A stretch of 14,914 nucleotides of DNA from Candidatus Falkowbacteria bacterium CG10_big_fil_rev_8_21_14_0_10_39_9 (GCA_002778645.1 PFAQ01000052.1:23375-38288), one strand, 5' to 3'; counted from the first letter of the stretch, positions 1 to 7,019 are shown. A program made the numbers and translations. The notes: generated by a model from the sequence alone, not told the origin.

Positions 1-285
1 GCCAGTGATCATGTTCTTCACATAATCAGCATGTCCTGGACAATCAACGTGAGCATAGTGTCGAGCTGCAGTTTCATACTCTTGGTGAGAGGTAGCAATG
101 GTAATACCACGAGATTTTTCCTCTGGAGCGTTATCGATATCGTTAACGCCCTTGATGCTAGCCTTCATACCTTGCGCATTAACCACGGCTAAAATCGCAG
201 CGGTTAAGGTAGTCTTGCCATGATCAACGTGTCCAATAGTACCGACGTTGACATGGGGTTTGGTTCTTTGAAATACTTCTGCCAT
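1..285 (-). CDS. tuf: Elongation factor Tu, N-terminal part (3' end outside window)
   Basis: EF-Tu is the GTPase that delivers aminoacyl-tRNA to the ribosomal A site. The 95 visible residues are the start of the G domain: the P-loop GHVDHGKT at residues 18-25, the switch I motif RGITI at 59-63, and the G3 motif DCPGH at 81-85 followed by ADYVKNMITG. The start MAEVFQRTKPHVNVGTIGH aligns with the usual EF-Tu N-terminus. The switch I region continues as ATSHQEYET where many bacteria have NTAHVEYET. The gene continues past the left edge of the window. It is the last visible member of the rpsL-rpsG-fusA-hypothetical-tuf series, all on the minus strand. Identification is secure because the GTPase motifs and their spacing are exact. 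Confidence 0.98.
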   Translation of the reverse strand, partial: MAEVFQRTKPHVNVGTIGHVDHGKTTLTAAILAVVNAQGMKASIKGVNDIDNAPEEKSRGITIATSHQEYETAARHYAHVDCPGHADYVKNMITG

Positions 286-303
286 GTTTTTGCTTCACGA
301 CCC

Positions 304-376
304 CCTCTTTAGAGAGGTTATTTGTCTGACGACAACCAGTCGTTTAATTATTTTAATTTTTATTAACTAAATTATA
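304..376 (-). promoter_or_regulatory. tuf leader: possible -10 element and two small hairpins
   Basis: The 106-base gap upstream of tuf holds a minus-strand TATAAT at 376-371 with no convincing -35 box. Downstream of it are two short inverted repeats: a 5-bp stem at 329-333/339-343 with a 5-base loop, and a 5-bp stem at 304-308/313-317 (CCTCT/AGAGG) with a 4-base loop. A transcript started here would have a leader of about 80 nucleotides. I infer an internal tuf promoter and a structured leader. The hairpins are short enough that they could be chance. Confidence 0.35.
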
Positions 377-391
377 ACTACAAAATTAGAA

Positions 392-754
392 CTATTCCTG
401 GATTTCATCATCATTTTCGACTGCCGCTGCCTTAACAGATTTAGGGATGCTCCAGTTATTATTTCCCTTATAACGATTATTTAGAATTTGACCACTGGAA
501 TAAATGTTTTCTTTGGGAAAATTATGATCATTTTTCCAAATTTTATTCTGGCCACTGCTTTCTATTTTATCAGTTATTTTCTCCTGTGTCAAGTTAGAGT
601 TTTCCCCGTTTCCCTCGCTTAGGCCAATAATATCTTCATATTCTTCGAGGGGCATAATCACAAAAGAATTGTCCGGCTCATTATTATCAAAAACGACAAT
701 CCGATCACCGGTTTTTCTAGCTAATCTCATTACTTTTTGCAATTTGTTTGACAT
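392..754 (-). CDS. Uncharacterised 120-residue protein between fusA and tuf
   Basis: I do not recognise a named family. The N-terminal 45 residues look like a compact alpha/beta segment: a basic helix with KLQKVMRLARKTGDR, then strands with RIVVFDNN and SFVIMPLEEYEDI. The phrase VIMPLEEYE resembles the strand-turn-helix signature of Phd/YefM-type antitoxins, but no partner toxin gene is adjacent. Residues 46-120 are hydrophilic and rich in Asn, Glu, Lys and Ser, probably disordered, and include WKNDHNF. The gene lies 33 bases after fusA and about 106 bases before tuf on the same strand, so it is probably co-transcribed with translation factors. The start is the first Met of the open frame and has no Shine-Dalgarno sequence. 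A role near translation is suggested only by position. Confidence 0.75.
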   Translation of the reverse strand: MSNKLQKVMRLARKTGDRIVVFDNNEPDNSFVIMPLEEYEDIIGLSEGNGENSNLTQEKITDKIESSGQNKIWKNDHNFPKENIYSSGQILNNRYKGNNNWSIPKSVKAAAVENDDEIQE

Positions 755-787
755 ATTGATAAAAGTTAACAGTTTTCTAGAATTACT

Positions 788-2872
788 CTATTTACCAACT
801 TTTTCCTTAATTTGTTCTAAGATATTTCTAGGAACCTCAGCATATTTTAAAAATTCCATCGCATAATTAGCTCGGCCTTGGCTCATAGAACGCAGTGAGG
901 TAGAATAACCAAACATTTCCGCTAAAGGCACTTTAGCTCGGATTAATTTAATACTATTAGGACGATCTACCATTTCATCAATTTGACCCCGTTTAGCGTT
1001 CAAATCACCAATAATATTGCCCATATAGTCTTCTGGAGTAGTAACTTCTACCTTCATAACTGGCTCTAATAATACTGGTTTAGCTTTTTGCACAGCGTCT
1101 TTAAAACCAAAGATAGCGGCCATCTTAAAAGCTAATTCGGAAGAATCAACCTCGTGATAGCTACCATCAAAAACGGTAACTTTGACATCAACGATTGGAT
1201 AACCAGCTAAAACACCAGAAGTCAAAGCTTCTTTAACACCTTTTTCAATGGCTGGAATGTATTCTCGGGGAATAGCACCACCCTTGACCTCATCAGCAAA
1301 GACAAAACTCTTACCTTCTTCCTGAAAAGGCTCAACTCGTAACCAACAATCACCATATTGGCCGCGACCACCGGACTGCTTAACATACTTACCTTGGGCC
1401 TCAGCTTTTTCTCTAATGGTTTCGCGATATGATACTTGAGGTTTGCCCACGTTAGCTTCAACACCAAATTCTCGCTTCATGCGATCAACAATAATTTCCA
1501 AATGTAATTCTCCCATACCGGAGATTAAGGTTTGACTAGTTTCTTCGTCGGTTTCCACTCTAAAAGTTGGATCTTCTTCAGCCAGACGGGCTAAAGCCAC
1601 GCCCATCTTTTCTTGGTCCACCTTGGTCTTAGGTTCTACCGCAATCTTGATAACTGGCTCTGGGAATTTAATTGACTCCAGTAAAATTGGGAAATCTTCG
1701 GCGCATAAAGTATTACCAGTAGTAGTATCTTTAAGGCCGATAACCGCTGCAATATCACCAGCAAAGATTTCTTTCACCTCCTCTCGGTGATTAGCATGCA
1801 TCCGGACTAAACGACCAACCCGTTCTTTATTACCAGTACTAGAATTAACAATATAAGAACCGGAAGCGAGGACACCTTGATAAACGCGAACAAAACATAA
1901 TTTACCCACAAAAGGATCGGTCGCAATCTTGAAGGCTAAACCAACAAAAGGAGCACTGTCGTTAGGTTTTATTTCCACCTGCTTAGTCTCATCTCGCACC
2001 TCAGTTCCCTGTAATTCCGGGACATCCAGTGGTGATGGCAAATAATCGCAAACTGCATCGAGCGCCATTTGGACGCCGATATTCTGTAAAGCAGTACCGC
2101 ATAAAACTGGATAAGCACCATTGGCAATTACGCCCTTTCTTAAAGCCACTTTCAATTCTTCGACAGTGATTTCCTCACCATTCAAATATTTCTCAGTTAA
2201 AGAGTCATTAAATTCAGCAATTCTTTCCACAGCCAAAGAGCGATATTTTTCGACATCAGCTTGCATGTCTTCCGGAATAGCAATTTCCACAATTTTTTCA
2301 CCAAAATTACCTTCAAATTTATAAGCTTTTTGTTCCAATAAATCAATTAAACCAGAGAAGCTAGAGTCAGCTCCGATTGGTAATTGAATGGCAAAAGCTC
2401 TGGAGTTAAGTCTAGTTTGGATAGAATCCAAACTCATATAAAAGTCAGCTCCCATTTTATCCATCTTATTGATGAAACATAAGCGTGGCACATTGTATTT
2501 ATCAGCTTGACGCCAAACAGTTTCAGACTGTGGTTCAACCCCGGCTTGGCCATCAAAAACAGCAATCGCACCGTCTAAAACACGCAGTGAACGCTCCACT
2601 TCCACGGTAAAATCAACGTGTCCAGGAGTATCGATAATATTAATCTTATTATCTCGCCAAAAACAAGTCGTGGCAGCCGAAGTGATAGTAATGCCACGTT
2701 CTTTTTCCTGATCCATCCAATCCATTTCAGCGGCACCTTCATGCACTTCACCGATTTTATGTTTTTTCCCAGTATAGAACAAAACACGCTCAGTAAAAGT
2801 AGTTTTACCGGCATCAATGTGAGCCATGATACCAATATTTCTGATTTTATCTAATGAATAATCCCTGGGCAT
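788..2872 (-). CDS. fusA: Elongation factor G
   Basis: EF-G is the GTPase that drives tRNA-mRNA translocation on the ribosome and, with RRF, ribosome recycling. At 694 residues it has normal family length. The G domain shows AHIDAGKT (17-24), RGITI (59-63), DTPGH (81-85) and NKMD (135-138). Later hallmarks are GMGELHLEII in domain III and, towards the end, the domain IV/V region with GGAIPREYIPAIEKGV and PEDYMGNIIGDLNAKRGQI. It starts at ATG within an A/U-rich stretch with no Shine-Dalgarno sequence. It follows rpsG by 85 bases and is separated from it by a hairpin with a U-tract, so its expression may be uncoupled from the ribosomal proteins upstream. No interruption or missing catalytic motif is seen. 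Confidence 0.99.
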   Translation of the reverse strand: MPRDYSLDKIRNIGIMAHIDAGKTTFTERVLFYTGKKHKIGEVHEGAAEMDWMDQEKERGITITSAATTCFWRDNKINIIDTPGHVDFTVEVERSLRVLDGAIAVFDGQAGVEPQSETVWRQADKYNVPRLCFINKMDKMGADFYMSLDSIQTRLNSRAFAIQLPIGADSSFSGLIDLLEQKAYKFEGNFGEKIVEIAIPEDMQADVEKYRSLAVERIAEFNDSLTEKYLNGEEITVEELKVALRKGVIANGAYPVLCGTALQNIGVQMALDAVCDYLPSPLDVPELQGTEVRDETKQVEIKPNDSAPFVGLAFKIATDPFVGKLCFVRVYQGVLASGSYIVNSSTGNKERVGRLVRMHANHREEVKEIFAGDIAAVIGLKDTTTGNTLCAEDFPILLESIKFPEPVIKIAVEPKTKVDQEKMGVALARLAEEDPTFRVETDEETSQTLISGMGELHLEIIVDRMKREFGVEANVGKPQVSYRETIREKAEAQGKYVKQSGGRGQYGDCWLRVEPFQEEGKSFVFADEVKGGAIPREYIPAIEKGVKEALTSGVLAGYPIVDVKVTVFDGSYHEVDSSELAFKMAAIFGFKDAVQKAKPVLLEPVMKVEVTTPEDYMGNIIGDLNAKRGQIDEMVDRPNSIKLIRAKVPLAEMFGYSTSLRSMSQGRANYAMEFLKYAEVPRNILEQIKEKVGK

Positions 2873-2914
2873 AAATTTTATATTTATGGTTATTTATATA
2901 GTTTTACTTGTTAT

Positions 2915-2950
2915 AAAAAATAAATTCCAACCGAGACGGTTAAAATTTAT
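2915..2950 (-). terminator. Intrinsic terminator-like hairpin between rpsG and fusA
   Basis: Read on the minus strand, a 14-bp stem (arms 2937-2950 and 2920-2933) closes on a 3-base loop (TCT) and is followed directly by six Ts at 2920-2915. Two of the pairs are G-U on the minus strand and C-A mismatches on the plus strand, so the structure is built for the minus-strand transcript. It begins 8 bases after the rpsG stop. Inside a str-type operon it would act as a partial terminator, an attenuator or a 3' stabiliser for the rpsL-rpsG message. Confidence 0.7.
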
Positions 2951-2957
2951 TGCAAAA

Positions 2958-3425
2958 TTATCGTGAAAAATGAGCAAAAGCCTTATTAGCTTCAGCCATC
3001 TTGTGGACAGCCTCTCGTTTCTTAATAGCGGCGCCCTCACCATTACTAGCATCCAAAATTTCAGTGGCTAACTTCTCTTCCATAGAATGGCCCCGACGAT
3101 CATGGGCGGAGTTAATCATCCAGTGACAGCCCAAATAGAAACGACGTTCGCCTCTAACTTGAACCGGAACCTGATAATTGGCACCACCAACTCGCTTACC
3201 CCGGACTTCCACCAAAGGTGAAACCTTCTTGATGGCCTTATTAAAAACATGGCGCGGATCTTGCTTGGTTTTATCCTTGATAATATTGAAAGCCTCGTAA
3301 ACGATTTTTTGGGAAACACTCTTCTTGCCATCAATCATCAAATAGTTGATGAACTTAGCAATACTCTTATCATTATATTTTAGGTCGCCTTCGATTTTTC
3401 TCTTAGGCGCTGGTTTTCCACGCAT
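2958..3425 (-). CDS. rpsG: 30S ribosomal protein S7
   Basis: S7 is a primary 16S rRNA binder that nucleates the 30S head and contacts the E-site tRNA. The 155 residues cover the whole family length. Signatures are the start MRGKPAPKRKI, NYLMIDGKKS near residue 30, the central VEVRGKRVGGANYQVPVQV motif and the C-terminal KREAVHKMAEANKAFAHFSR segment. It lies 72 bases downstream of rpsL, and that spacer can fold into a hairpin. In Escherichia coli S7 represses translation of the str operon by binding the S12-S7 intercistronic RNA, so that spacer is a natural place to look for the same control here. No Shine-Dalgarno sequence precedes the ATG. Confidence 0.99.
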   Translation of the reverse strand: MRGKPAPKRKIEGDLKYNDKSIAKFINYLMIDGKKSVSQKIVYEAFNIIKDKTKQDPRHVFNKAIKKVSPLVEVRGKRVGGANYQVPVQVRGERRFYLGCHWMINSAHDRRGHSMEEKLATEILDASNGEGAAIKKREAVHKMAEANKAFAHFSR

Positions 3426-3435
3426 AATTTTTATT

Positions 3436-3467
3436 TATCTTTCGTTACTCAGCTATAAGTAAAGATA
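3436..3467 (-). promoter_or_regulatory. Hairpin in the rpsL-rpsG spacer
   Basis: The spacer between the S12 and S7 genes contains two nested 5-bp stems on the minus strand: TATCT/AGATA at the base and TTACT/AGTAA above it, with a 4-base bulge on one side and an 8-base apical loop. It ends 10 bases before the rpsG ATG. It occupies the position of the E. coli S7 feedback site, which is an analogy of place and not of sequence. Pairing is AU-rich and modest, so this is a candidate only. Confidence 0.4.
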
Positions 3468-3497
3468 GAAGTTCTAAATATTATAAATTTTTATTAA

Positions 3498-3917
3498 TTA
3501 TTTCTTTGGTTTCTTAGCACCATAGCAACTTCTTCCCTGACGACGAGCCTCAACGCCCTGAGCATCAAAGACACCTCTGATTACCTTGTAACGAACACCA
3601 GGCAAATCTTTAGTCTTACCACCCTTCACCAAAACGATGGAATGCTCCTGTAAGTTATGTCCCATACCTGGAATGTAAGCCGTAACTTCCATACCATTGG
3701 ACAAACGAACCCGAGCGATCTTCCGTAAAGCGGAGTTAGGCTTCTTGGGAGTCATAGTAGTCACCTTCAAACAAACACCTTGTTTAAAAGGAGCGCCTTT
3801 AGCATCTACCTTCTTCTTGCGATGAAGGGAGTCTAGACGAGTATGCAAAGCCAAAGTTTTTGTTCTTTTGCTTTTAATAACACGGCCCTTGCGAACCAAT
3901 TGATTCATTGTTGGCAT
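3498..3917 (-). CDS. rpsL: 30S ribosomal protein S12
   Basis: S12 sits at the decoding centre of the 30S subunit and helps set translational accuracy. The conserved core is intact: MPTMNQLVRKGR at the start, PKKPNSALRKIARVRLSNG, EVTAYIPGMGHNLQEHSIVLVKGG, and KDLPGVRYKVIRG containing the Asp that is modified in many bacteria. At 139 residues it is about 15 longer than the usual 124. The extra residues lie between positions 15 and 42 (KRTKTLALHTRLDSLHRKKK), where most bacteria have a short linker before the KRGVC-like motif. A similar lengthening is my recollection for Parcubacteria. It is the first ribosomal gene of the left block and has its own candidate promoter upstream. Confidence 0.98.
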   Translation of the reverse strand: MPTMNQLVRKGRVIKSKRTKTLALHTRLDSLHRKKKVDAKGAPFKQGVCLKVTTMTPKKPNSALRKIARVRLSNGMEVTAYIPGMGHNLQEHSIVLVKGGKTKDLPGVRYKVIRGVFDAQGVEARRQGRSCYGAKKPKK

Positions 3918-3972
3918 AATATTTTATTGCGAATTATGAAATCTGCTCCAATTTATTGGTAAATTAAATAAA

Positions 3973-3990
3973 ATCCCGAATAATCAGGAT
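3973..3990 (-). promoter_or_regulatory. Leader hairpin upstream of rpsL
   Basis: On the minus strand ATCCTG and CGGGAT form a 6-bp stem (one G-U) with the 6-base loop ATTATT, followed by TTTATTT. It lies within the inferred rpsL 5' leader, between the candidate promoter at 4009-4037 and the ATG at 3917. It could be a weak attenuator or a leader structure. Confidence 0.4.
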
Positions 3991-4008
3991 ATTTTTCTTA
4001 CTCCACCA

Positions 4009-4037
4009 AATTTATCAAAAACTAAAGATAAAGTCAA
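4009..4037 (-). promoter_or_regulatory. Candidate promoter for the rpsL operon
   Basis: On the minus strand TTGACT (4037-4032) is followed after exactly 17 bases by TAAATT (4014-4009), matching sigma-70-type consensus at 5 of 6 and 4 of 6 positions. It sits in the gap between the membrane-protein gene and rpsL, so rpsL-rpsG could be transcribed independently of the two upstream membrane-protein genes. Confidence 0.55.
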
Positions 4038-4058
4038 GGGCAAAAAATTACTCTGCCC
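4038..4058 (-). terminator. Weak hairpin downstream of the YdjM-like gene
   Basis: GGGCA and TGCCC (4058-4054 and 4042-4038) form a 5-bp GC-rich stem with an 11-base loop that is largely T on the minus strand. It begins five bases after the stop codon of the upstream gene. The bases that follow (TTGACTTTATC) are only partly T-rich and contain the next -35 box, so termination here would be inefficient. Confidence 0.4.
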
Positions 4059-4062
4059 ACAA

Positions 4063-4494
4063 TTAGATCAGAAAATAAACTCCAAACAGAATAATTGTAA
4101 AAATAAATTCAGCTCGTGAGTAATAACCGATAAAACCCTTGGTATTAAAATTCCGCCAAGGAAAAAAAGGATAGAAGTCGTCATCATCAATTGCATCCAG
4201 CAAAAAATGGCTTAAATAGCCCAAACCGAAGACCAGACCCACCTTAAAATTAAACAGCATCACCAGTCCAGTTAGAAGAGGGAAAACGATAAAACTATGT
4301 AAATAGCTCCGAGCACTATCATGAGTACTTTTAGCTGAGCGAAGTATTTTCTTAAGGTTAAAAAGAATGTTCTTTTGGGTGTACGGGATCAAGTGATCTA
4401 AATCAATCGCTACCGCACTAATAATAGCTGTGGGATAATCCCCGGTTAACTTTCCAATAATTAAACCAGCTGCTAGATGAGCCGTGGAATACAT
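4063..4494 (-). CDS. YdjM/DUF457-type membrane protein (putative metal-dependent hydrolase)
   Basis: This 143-residue protein is mostly hydrophobic, with three or four membrane segments. It carries a family-like pattern of His and Asp residues: THLAAG-like STAHLAAGLIIG at the start, DLDHLIPYTQ near residue 32, SYLHSFIVFPLL near 65, and GYLSHFLLDAIDDDDFYPFFPW near 92-108. This matches the membrane-bound YdjM/DUF457 family as I remember it, whose enzymatic activity is predicted and not established in general. The gene starts 4 bases after the stop of the M50 protease gene, so the two are probably translationally coupled and work at the membrane together. The substrate is unknown. An unusual run of four Asp residues follows the last conserved motif. 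Confidence 0.8.
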   Translation of the reverse strand: MYSTAHLAAGLIIGKLTGDYPTAIISAVAIDLDHLIPYTQKNILFNLKKILRSAKSTHDSARSYLHSFIVFPLLTGLVMLFNFKVGLVFGLGYLSHFLLDAIDDDDFYPFFPWRNFNTKGFIGYYSRAEFIFTIILFGVYFLI

Positions 4495-4498
4495 AAAA

Positions 4499-5098
4499 TT
4501 AATAACCAGTTAATAATTGGAATAACCAATTAATTATCGGACTGATAAGATTAGAGGCGAATAAAACAAAAAATAGAACCAGAAGCAAGCCATAACGTTC
4601 CAATTCGAAAAACTTGGTCTGAACCTTGGCTGGTAAAAAAGCCGCCAACACCTTAGAGCCATCAAGGGGTGGAATTGGTAATAAGTTAAAAACCATCAAC
4701 ATGATATTGATATAAACAATCAGTCCTAAGAAAGAAGCCAGAGTGCCATCTAAACCAGGAAATAAACGTAAGACCAGAGCAAACATCACTGCTAGAATTA
4801 AATTTCCCATGGGACCAGCTAGTGCTACCTTAGCCGCGCCATACTTTTGATCGCGTAAACGATAAGGGTTGAATGGTACCGGCTTGGCCCAACCAAAAAT
4901 AATCCCACTACCAGAAATCACCATCAAAAGCGGAAGCAAAATTGAACCGAATAAATCGATGTGTGGAATCGGATTAAGGGTTAAACGTCCGGCATCCTTA
5001 GCGGTGGTGTCTCCTAAGTGGTCAGCCATAAAGCCATGCATATATTCATGAATAATGGCTGAAAACACTAAAATAATTATCTCAAATAGATAAATCAT
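4499..5098 (-). CDS. M50-family site-2-type membrane zinc protease
   Basis: Site-2 proteases cleave substrates inside the membrane. The 199 residues show the catalytic zinc motif HEYMH at 17-21 in the first membrane helix, the family motif AGPMGN at 104-109, and the third metal ligand in NLLPIPPLDG at 138-147 (Asp146). These three and the hydrophobic profile place it among the compact SpoIVFB/Rip-like M50 proteins without a PDZ domain. Polar residues of HLGDTTAKDAGRLTLNP at 27-43 are also typical of this subgroup. No anti-sigma factor or other obvious substrate is encoded beside it. It is divergent from rpmB and shares a compact promoter region with it. The next gene on its strand follows by 4 bases. 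Confidence 0.93.
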   Translation of the reverse strand: MIYLFEIIILVFSAIIHEYMHGFMADHLGDTTAKDAGRLTLNPIPHIDLFGSILLPLLMVISGSGIIFGWAKPVPFNPYRLRDQKYGAAKVALAGPMGNLILAVMFALVLRLFPGLDGTLASFLGLIVYINIMLMVFNLLPIPPLDGSKVLAAFLPAKVQTKFFELERYGLLLVLFFVLFASNLISPIINWLFQLLTGY

Positions 5099-5125
5099 AG
5101 GCTCTTTTTATTTAAACTACTGTCC

Positions 5126-5154
5126 AGTCTAGCACGTCTTGATATTTTTATCAA
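5126..5154 (-). promoter_or_regulatory. Candidate promoter for the M50 protease operon
   Basis: On the minus strand TTGATA (5154-5149) is followed after 17 bases by TAGACT (5131-5126), with TGC directly before the -10 as in extended -10 promoters. Transcription would begin about 20 bases before the ATG at 5098. The -35 is one arm of an inverted repeat (5139-5154) whose other arm is the -35 of the rpmB promoter. Confidence 0.5.
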
Positions 5155-5167
5155 AGGGTGTTACTAT
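5139..5167 (+). promoter_or_regulatory. Candidate promoter for rpmB, interleaved with the divergent promoter
   Basis: TTGATA (5139-5144) is followed after 17 bases by TACTAT (5162-5167). Its spacer contains the -35 box of the opposite promoter, so polymerase probably cannot occupy both at once. The inferred leader to the rpmB ATG is about 55 bases. A second perfect TATAAT at 5221-5226 lies only three bases before the ATG, with no matching -35. Confidence 0.5.
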
Positions 5168-5229
5168 ACCAAAAGATCAACAAAAATAAATTAAAAGATA
5201 GCGCAGCTAGTCTGTGCTTTTATAATCCT

Positions 5230-5442
5230 ATGGCAAAAAAATGTGACTTGTGCGGACGCGGATCAACTAAGGGTGCAACGCGTTCCCACTCTAAACGTCA
5301 GACTCTGAAACGTCAGAATATCAATCTACAGATCAGAAATGTTGGCGGTATTAAAGTAAAGCTATGTACTTCTTGCATGCGCACTATGGAAAAAGAACCA
5401 AGAGTAAAAACTCCCAGAAAAGCACCAAAGAAATTAGCATAA
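5230..5442 (+). CDS. rpmB: 50S ribosomal protein L28
   Basis: L28 is a small component of the 50S subunit. I place the start at the ATG at 5230, giving a 70-residue protein beginning MAKKCDLCGRGSTKG, which is the usual L28 N-terminus. A longer reading from the GTG at 5158 would add 24 residues with no family match and would overlap the promoter. The family landmarks are present: the CDLC pair near the start, RSHSKRQTLKRQNINLQ, and CTSCM near the end. Together the four Cys make the zinc-binding form. It is the only ribosomal gene of the window on the plus strand and is expressed as a single gene, ending seven bases before a strong terminator. Confidence 0.97.
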   Translation: MAKKCDLCGRGSTKGATRSHSKRQTLKRQNINLQIRNVGGIKVKLCTSCMRTMEKEPRVKTPRKAPKKLA

Positions 5443-5448
5443 TAAAAG

Positions 5449-5473
5449 AACCGGCGTTAGGCCGGTTTTTTTA
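5449..5473. terminator. Bidirectional terminator between rpmB and comEC
   Basis: AACCGGC (5449-5455) and GCCGGTT (5461-5467) form a 7-bp stem with a 5-base loop and are followed on the plus strand by Ts to 5472. On the minus strand the same hairpin is followed by TTCTTTTATT, so it can stop both converging transcripts. The comEC stop codon (5459-5457) lies in the loop. Confidence 0.9.
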
Positions 5474-6917
5474 TTTTCACCAATCGATAATATAGAATTA
5501 AGACTAAAATAAATAGAATAAAATAATAGATCCAGCCACAAGCCCAATTCCAGCTAGAACTATCAATAGCGGCGTAAGGAACTTTCGCCAAGATATCAGT
5601 CATCATAAATTGATAGCGCAATAGACAATATGACGGCCAAAACCAAAGCCAACTCAACACCGGAATAAGACTAGAAAAAAACAGAGCTAAAATTAAAGCA
5701 CCCATCAGAAATGGAAAAGTCCAGAGCACCAAAATATTAGCCAAAGGTGCAATAACAGAAAACCTACCAAAATTAATCAAAGAGATTGGCGCCGTCACTA
5801 GTTGCGCTGCGATAGTAACATTGAGGACGTCCCAAATTAATTTCAACCCTCGCCTCTTCCCCAAAAACTTCTGGCCAAAATAATCTCCAATCGGATAAAT
5901 ATAAATTAGAGCCAGCATCGCTAAAAATGATAATTGAAATCCCAAGTCATCGCGCAGTAGTGTTGGATTAAATAACAGCATCACCAAGGCACTCACCGCC
6001 AAGGTGAGCTCGATTCTGACATCCTTACCAAAACAAGTTGCCCAGAGCGCCAGACCTCCCATGATCAGCGACCGAACAGCTGAGGCCTGCCAGCCAGTTA
6101 AAAGGACATAGAGGAATAATAAAATAATTGATAAATAGAAAGCTCTTTTTCGCCGCAACCGAAATAATAATAGGAACTTCATCGCCATCGCCGCGAGCAT
6201 CGTAATATGAGTCCCAGAAATAGCAATCATGTGCGAGAGGCCAATAATCGAGAACTTATCCAGATTAGCGTCGCTCACCGTCCGTTTATAACCCAAAATC
6301 AAAGCATTACCGAGTCCTGCTTCCGGCTCTGGCATCCCCTCGTTAATTACTTCAAATAGGTGCTTTTTGAGATTAAATAGCTGACGAAAAAACCAATTAT
6401 CAAATCCCCCGCCCTCTCCAACTTTCTTTAGGTACGGCTGATAACTCAGGGAATAAATTCCATAGCGCGCCAAATAATAATCATAGCGAAAATCTTCAAT
6501 GGGCTCCGGCGCTTTTAACATCCCGGTAAAATCCAAGACGTCACCATAATAATATTGCGGATAGAGCCCAGTACTAACTAAAACTTTGCCACCCTCTAGG
6601 CATAATAATATTTTTTCGCTACCACTCCTTCTGTCTGGTTCTTCGCAAACTGCTCCAGTCATATTTACCTTCTGACCATTATATTTAGCCAAGTCAGATG
6701 GAATCCAAAGATGGTAGCGCCAAAGAGCCAGACAGAAAAAAGCGCTAAATAAAAATAATAGACGAAGACGATTGAAGCGACAGAACAAGAGGAATGAAAA
6801 TAAAAAGATAATAGATAAACATAAACTAAGCCTCCCCAAATTAACAAGCGGAGCGAACAAGATACCAACCACAAAACCCAAGGAAGCCCAGATGAGAAAC
6901 TTAGAATATTTTTTCAT
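5457..6917 (-). CDS. comEC: ComEC/Rec2-type DNA uptake channel
   Basis: ComEC is the inner-membrane channel that brings single-stranded DNA into the cytoplasm during natural transformation. The 486 residues begin with hydrophobic segments (about 8-65), followed by a soluble DUF4131-like region (about 70-175). The Competence domain with many membrane helices then runs to near the C-terminus. It contains GLSHMIAISGTHI (about 228-240), WQASAVRSLIMGG and DDLGFQLSFLAMLALI. The metallo-beta-lactamase-like domain found at the C-terminus of longer homologues is absent, as in many short ComECs. A TATAAT 7 bases before the ATG suggests a leaderless message. No other competence gene is in the window. 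The stop lies in the loop of a terminator shared with rpmB. Confidence 0.95.
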   Translation of the reverse strand: MKKYSKFLIWASLGFVVGILFAPLVNLGRLSLCLSIIFLFSFLLFCRFNRLRLLFLFSAFFCLALWRYHLWIPSDLAKYNGQKVNMTGAVCEEPDRRSGSEKILLCLEGGKVLVSTGLYPQYYYGDVLDFTGMLKAPEPIEDFRYDYYLARYGIYSLSYQPYLKKVGEGGGFDNWFFRQLFNLKKHLFEVINEGMPEPEAGLGNALILGYKRTVSDANLDKFSIIGLSHMIAISGTHITMLAAMAMKFLLLFRLRRKRAFYLSIILLFLYVLLTGWQASAVRSLIMGGLALWATCFGKDVRIELTLAVSALVMLLFNPTLLRDDLGFQLSFLAMLALIYIYPIGDYFGQKFLGKRRGLKLIWDVLNVTIAAQLVTAPISLINFGRFSVIAPLANILVLWTFPFLMGALILALFFSSLIPVLSWLWFWPSYCLLRYQFMMTDILAKVPYAAIDSSSWNWACGWIYYFILFILVLILYYRLVKIKKPA

Positions 6918-6924
6918 GGCTTCT

Positions 6925-6930
6925 ATTATA
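6925..6930 (-). promoter_or_regulatory. -10 element immediately upstream of comEC
   Basis: A perfect TATAAT on the minus strand ends seven bases before the comEC ATG, so the expected transcription start falls at or within a base or two of the A of ATG. No good -35 is found at 16-18 bases upstream. I infer a leaderless transcript. Confidence 0.5.
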
Positions 6931-6992
6931 GCCTATATAATATTAAAAAATCCTAAAAAATCCCTAAAATATAATTAAACCATAGGTATCAG

Positions 6993-7019
6993 TTGACATA
7001 ATATAATAAACATTGTAAT
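6993..7019 (+). promoter_or_regulatory. Promoter-like sequence upstream of the interrupted small ORF
   Basis: A perfect TTGACA (6993-6998) is followed by TGTAAT (7014-7019), with a short 15-base spacer. An overlapping perfect TATAAT lies at 7002-7007 without a good -35. One of these probably drives plus-strand transcription towards the small ORF. Which one is not decidable from the sequence. Confidence 0.4.

Noticed and set aside
392..754. A complete toxin-antitoxin module.
   Set aside because: Only one small gene is present and both neighbours are translation factors; the antitoxin resemblance rests on one short motif.
1222..1467. Minus-strand open frame in another frame within fusA.
   Set aside because: It overlaps conserved EF-G domains and has no family features of its own.
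2121..2854. Plus-strand open frames within fusA.
   Set aside because: They are antisense shadows of highly conserved EF-G coding sequence with no independent start signals.
5158..5229. Longer L28 reading from a GTG at 5158.
   Set aside because: The added 24 residues have no L28 similarity and would cover the promoter; the standard L28 N-terminus begins at the ATG at 5230.
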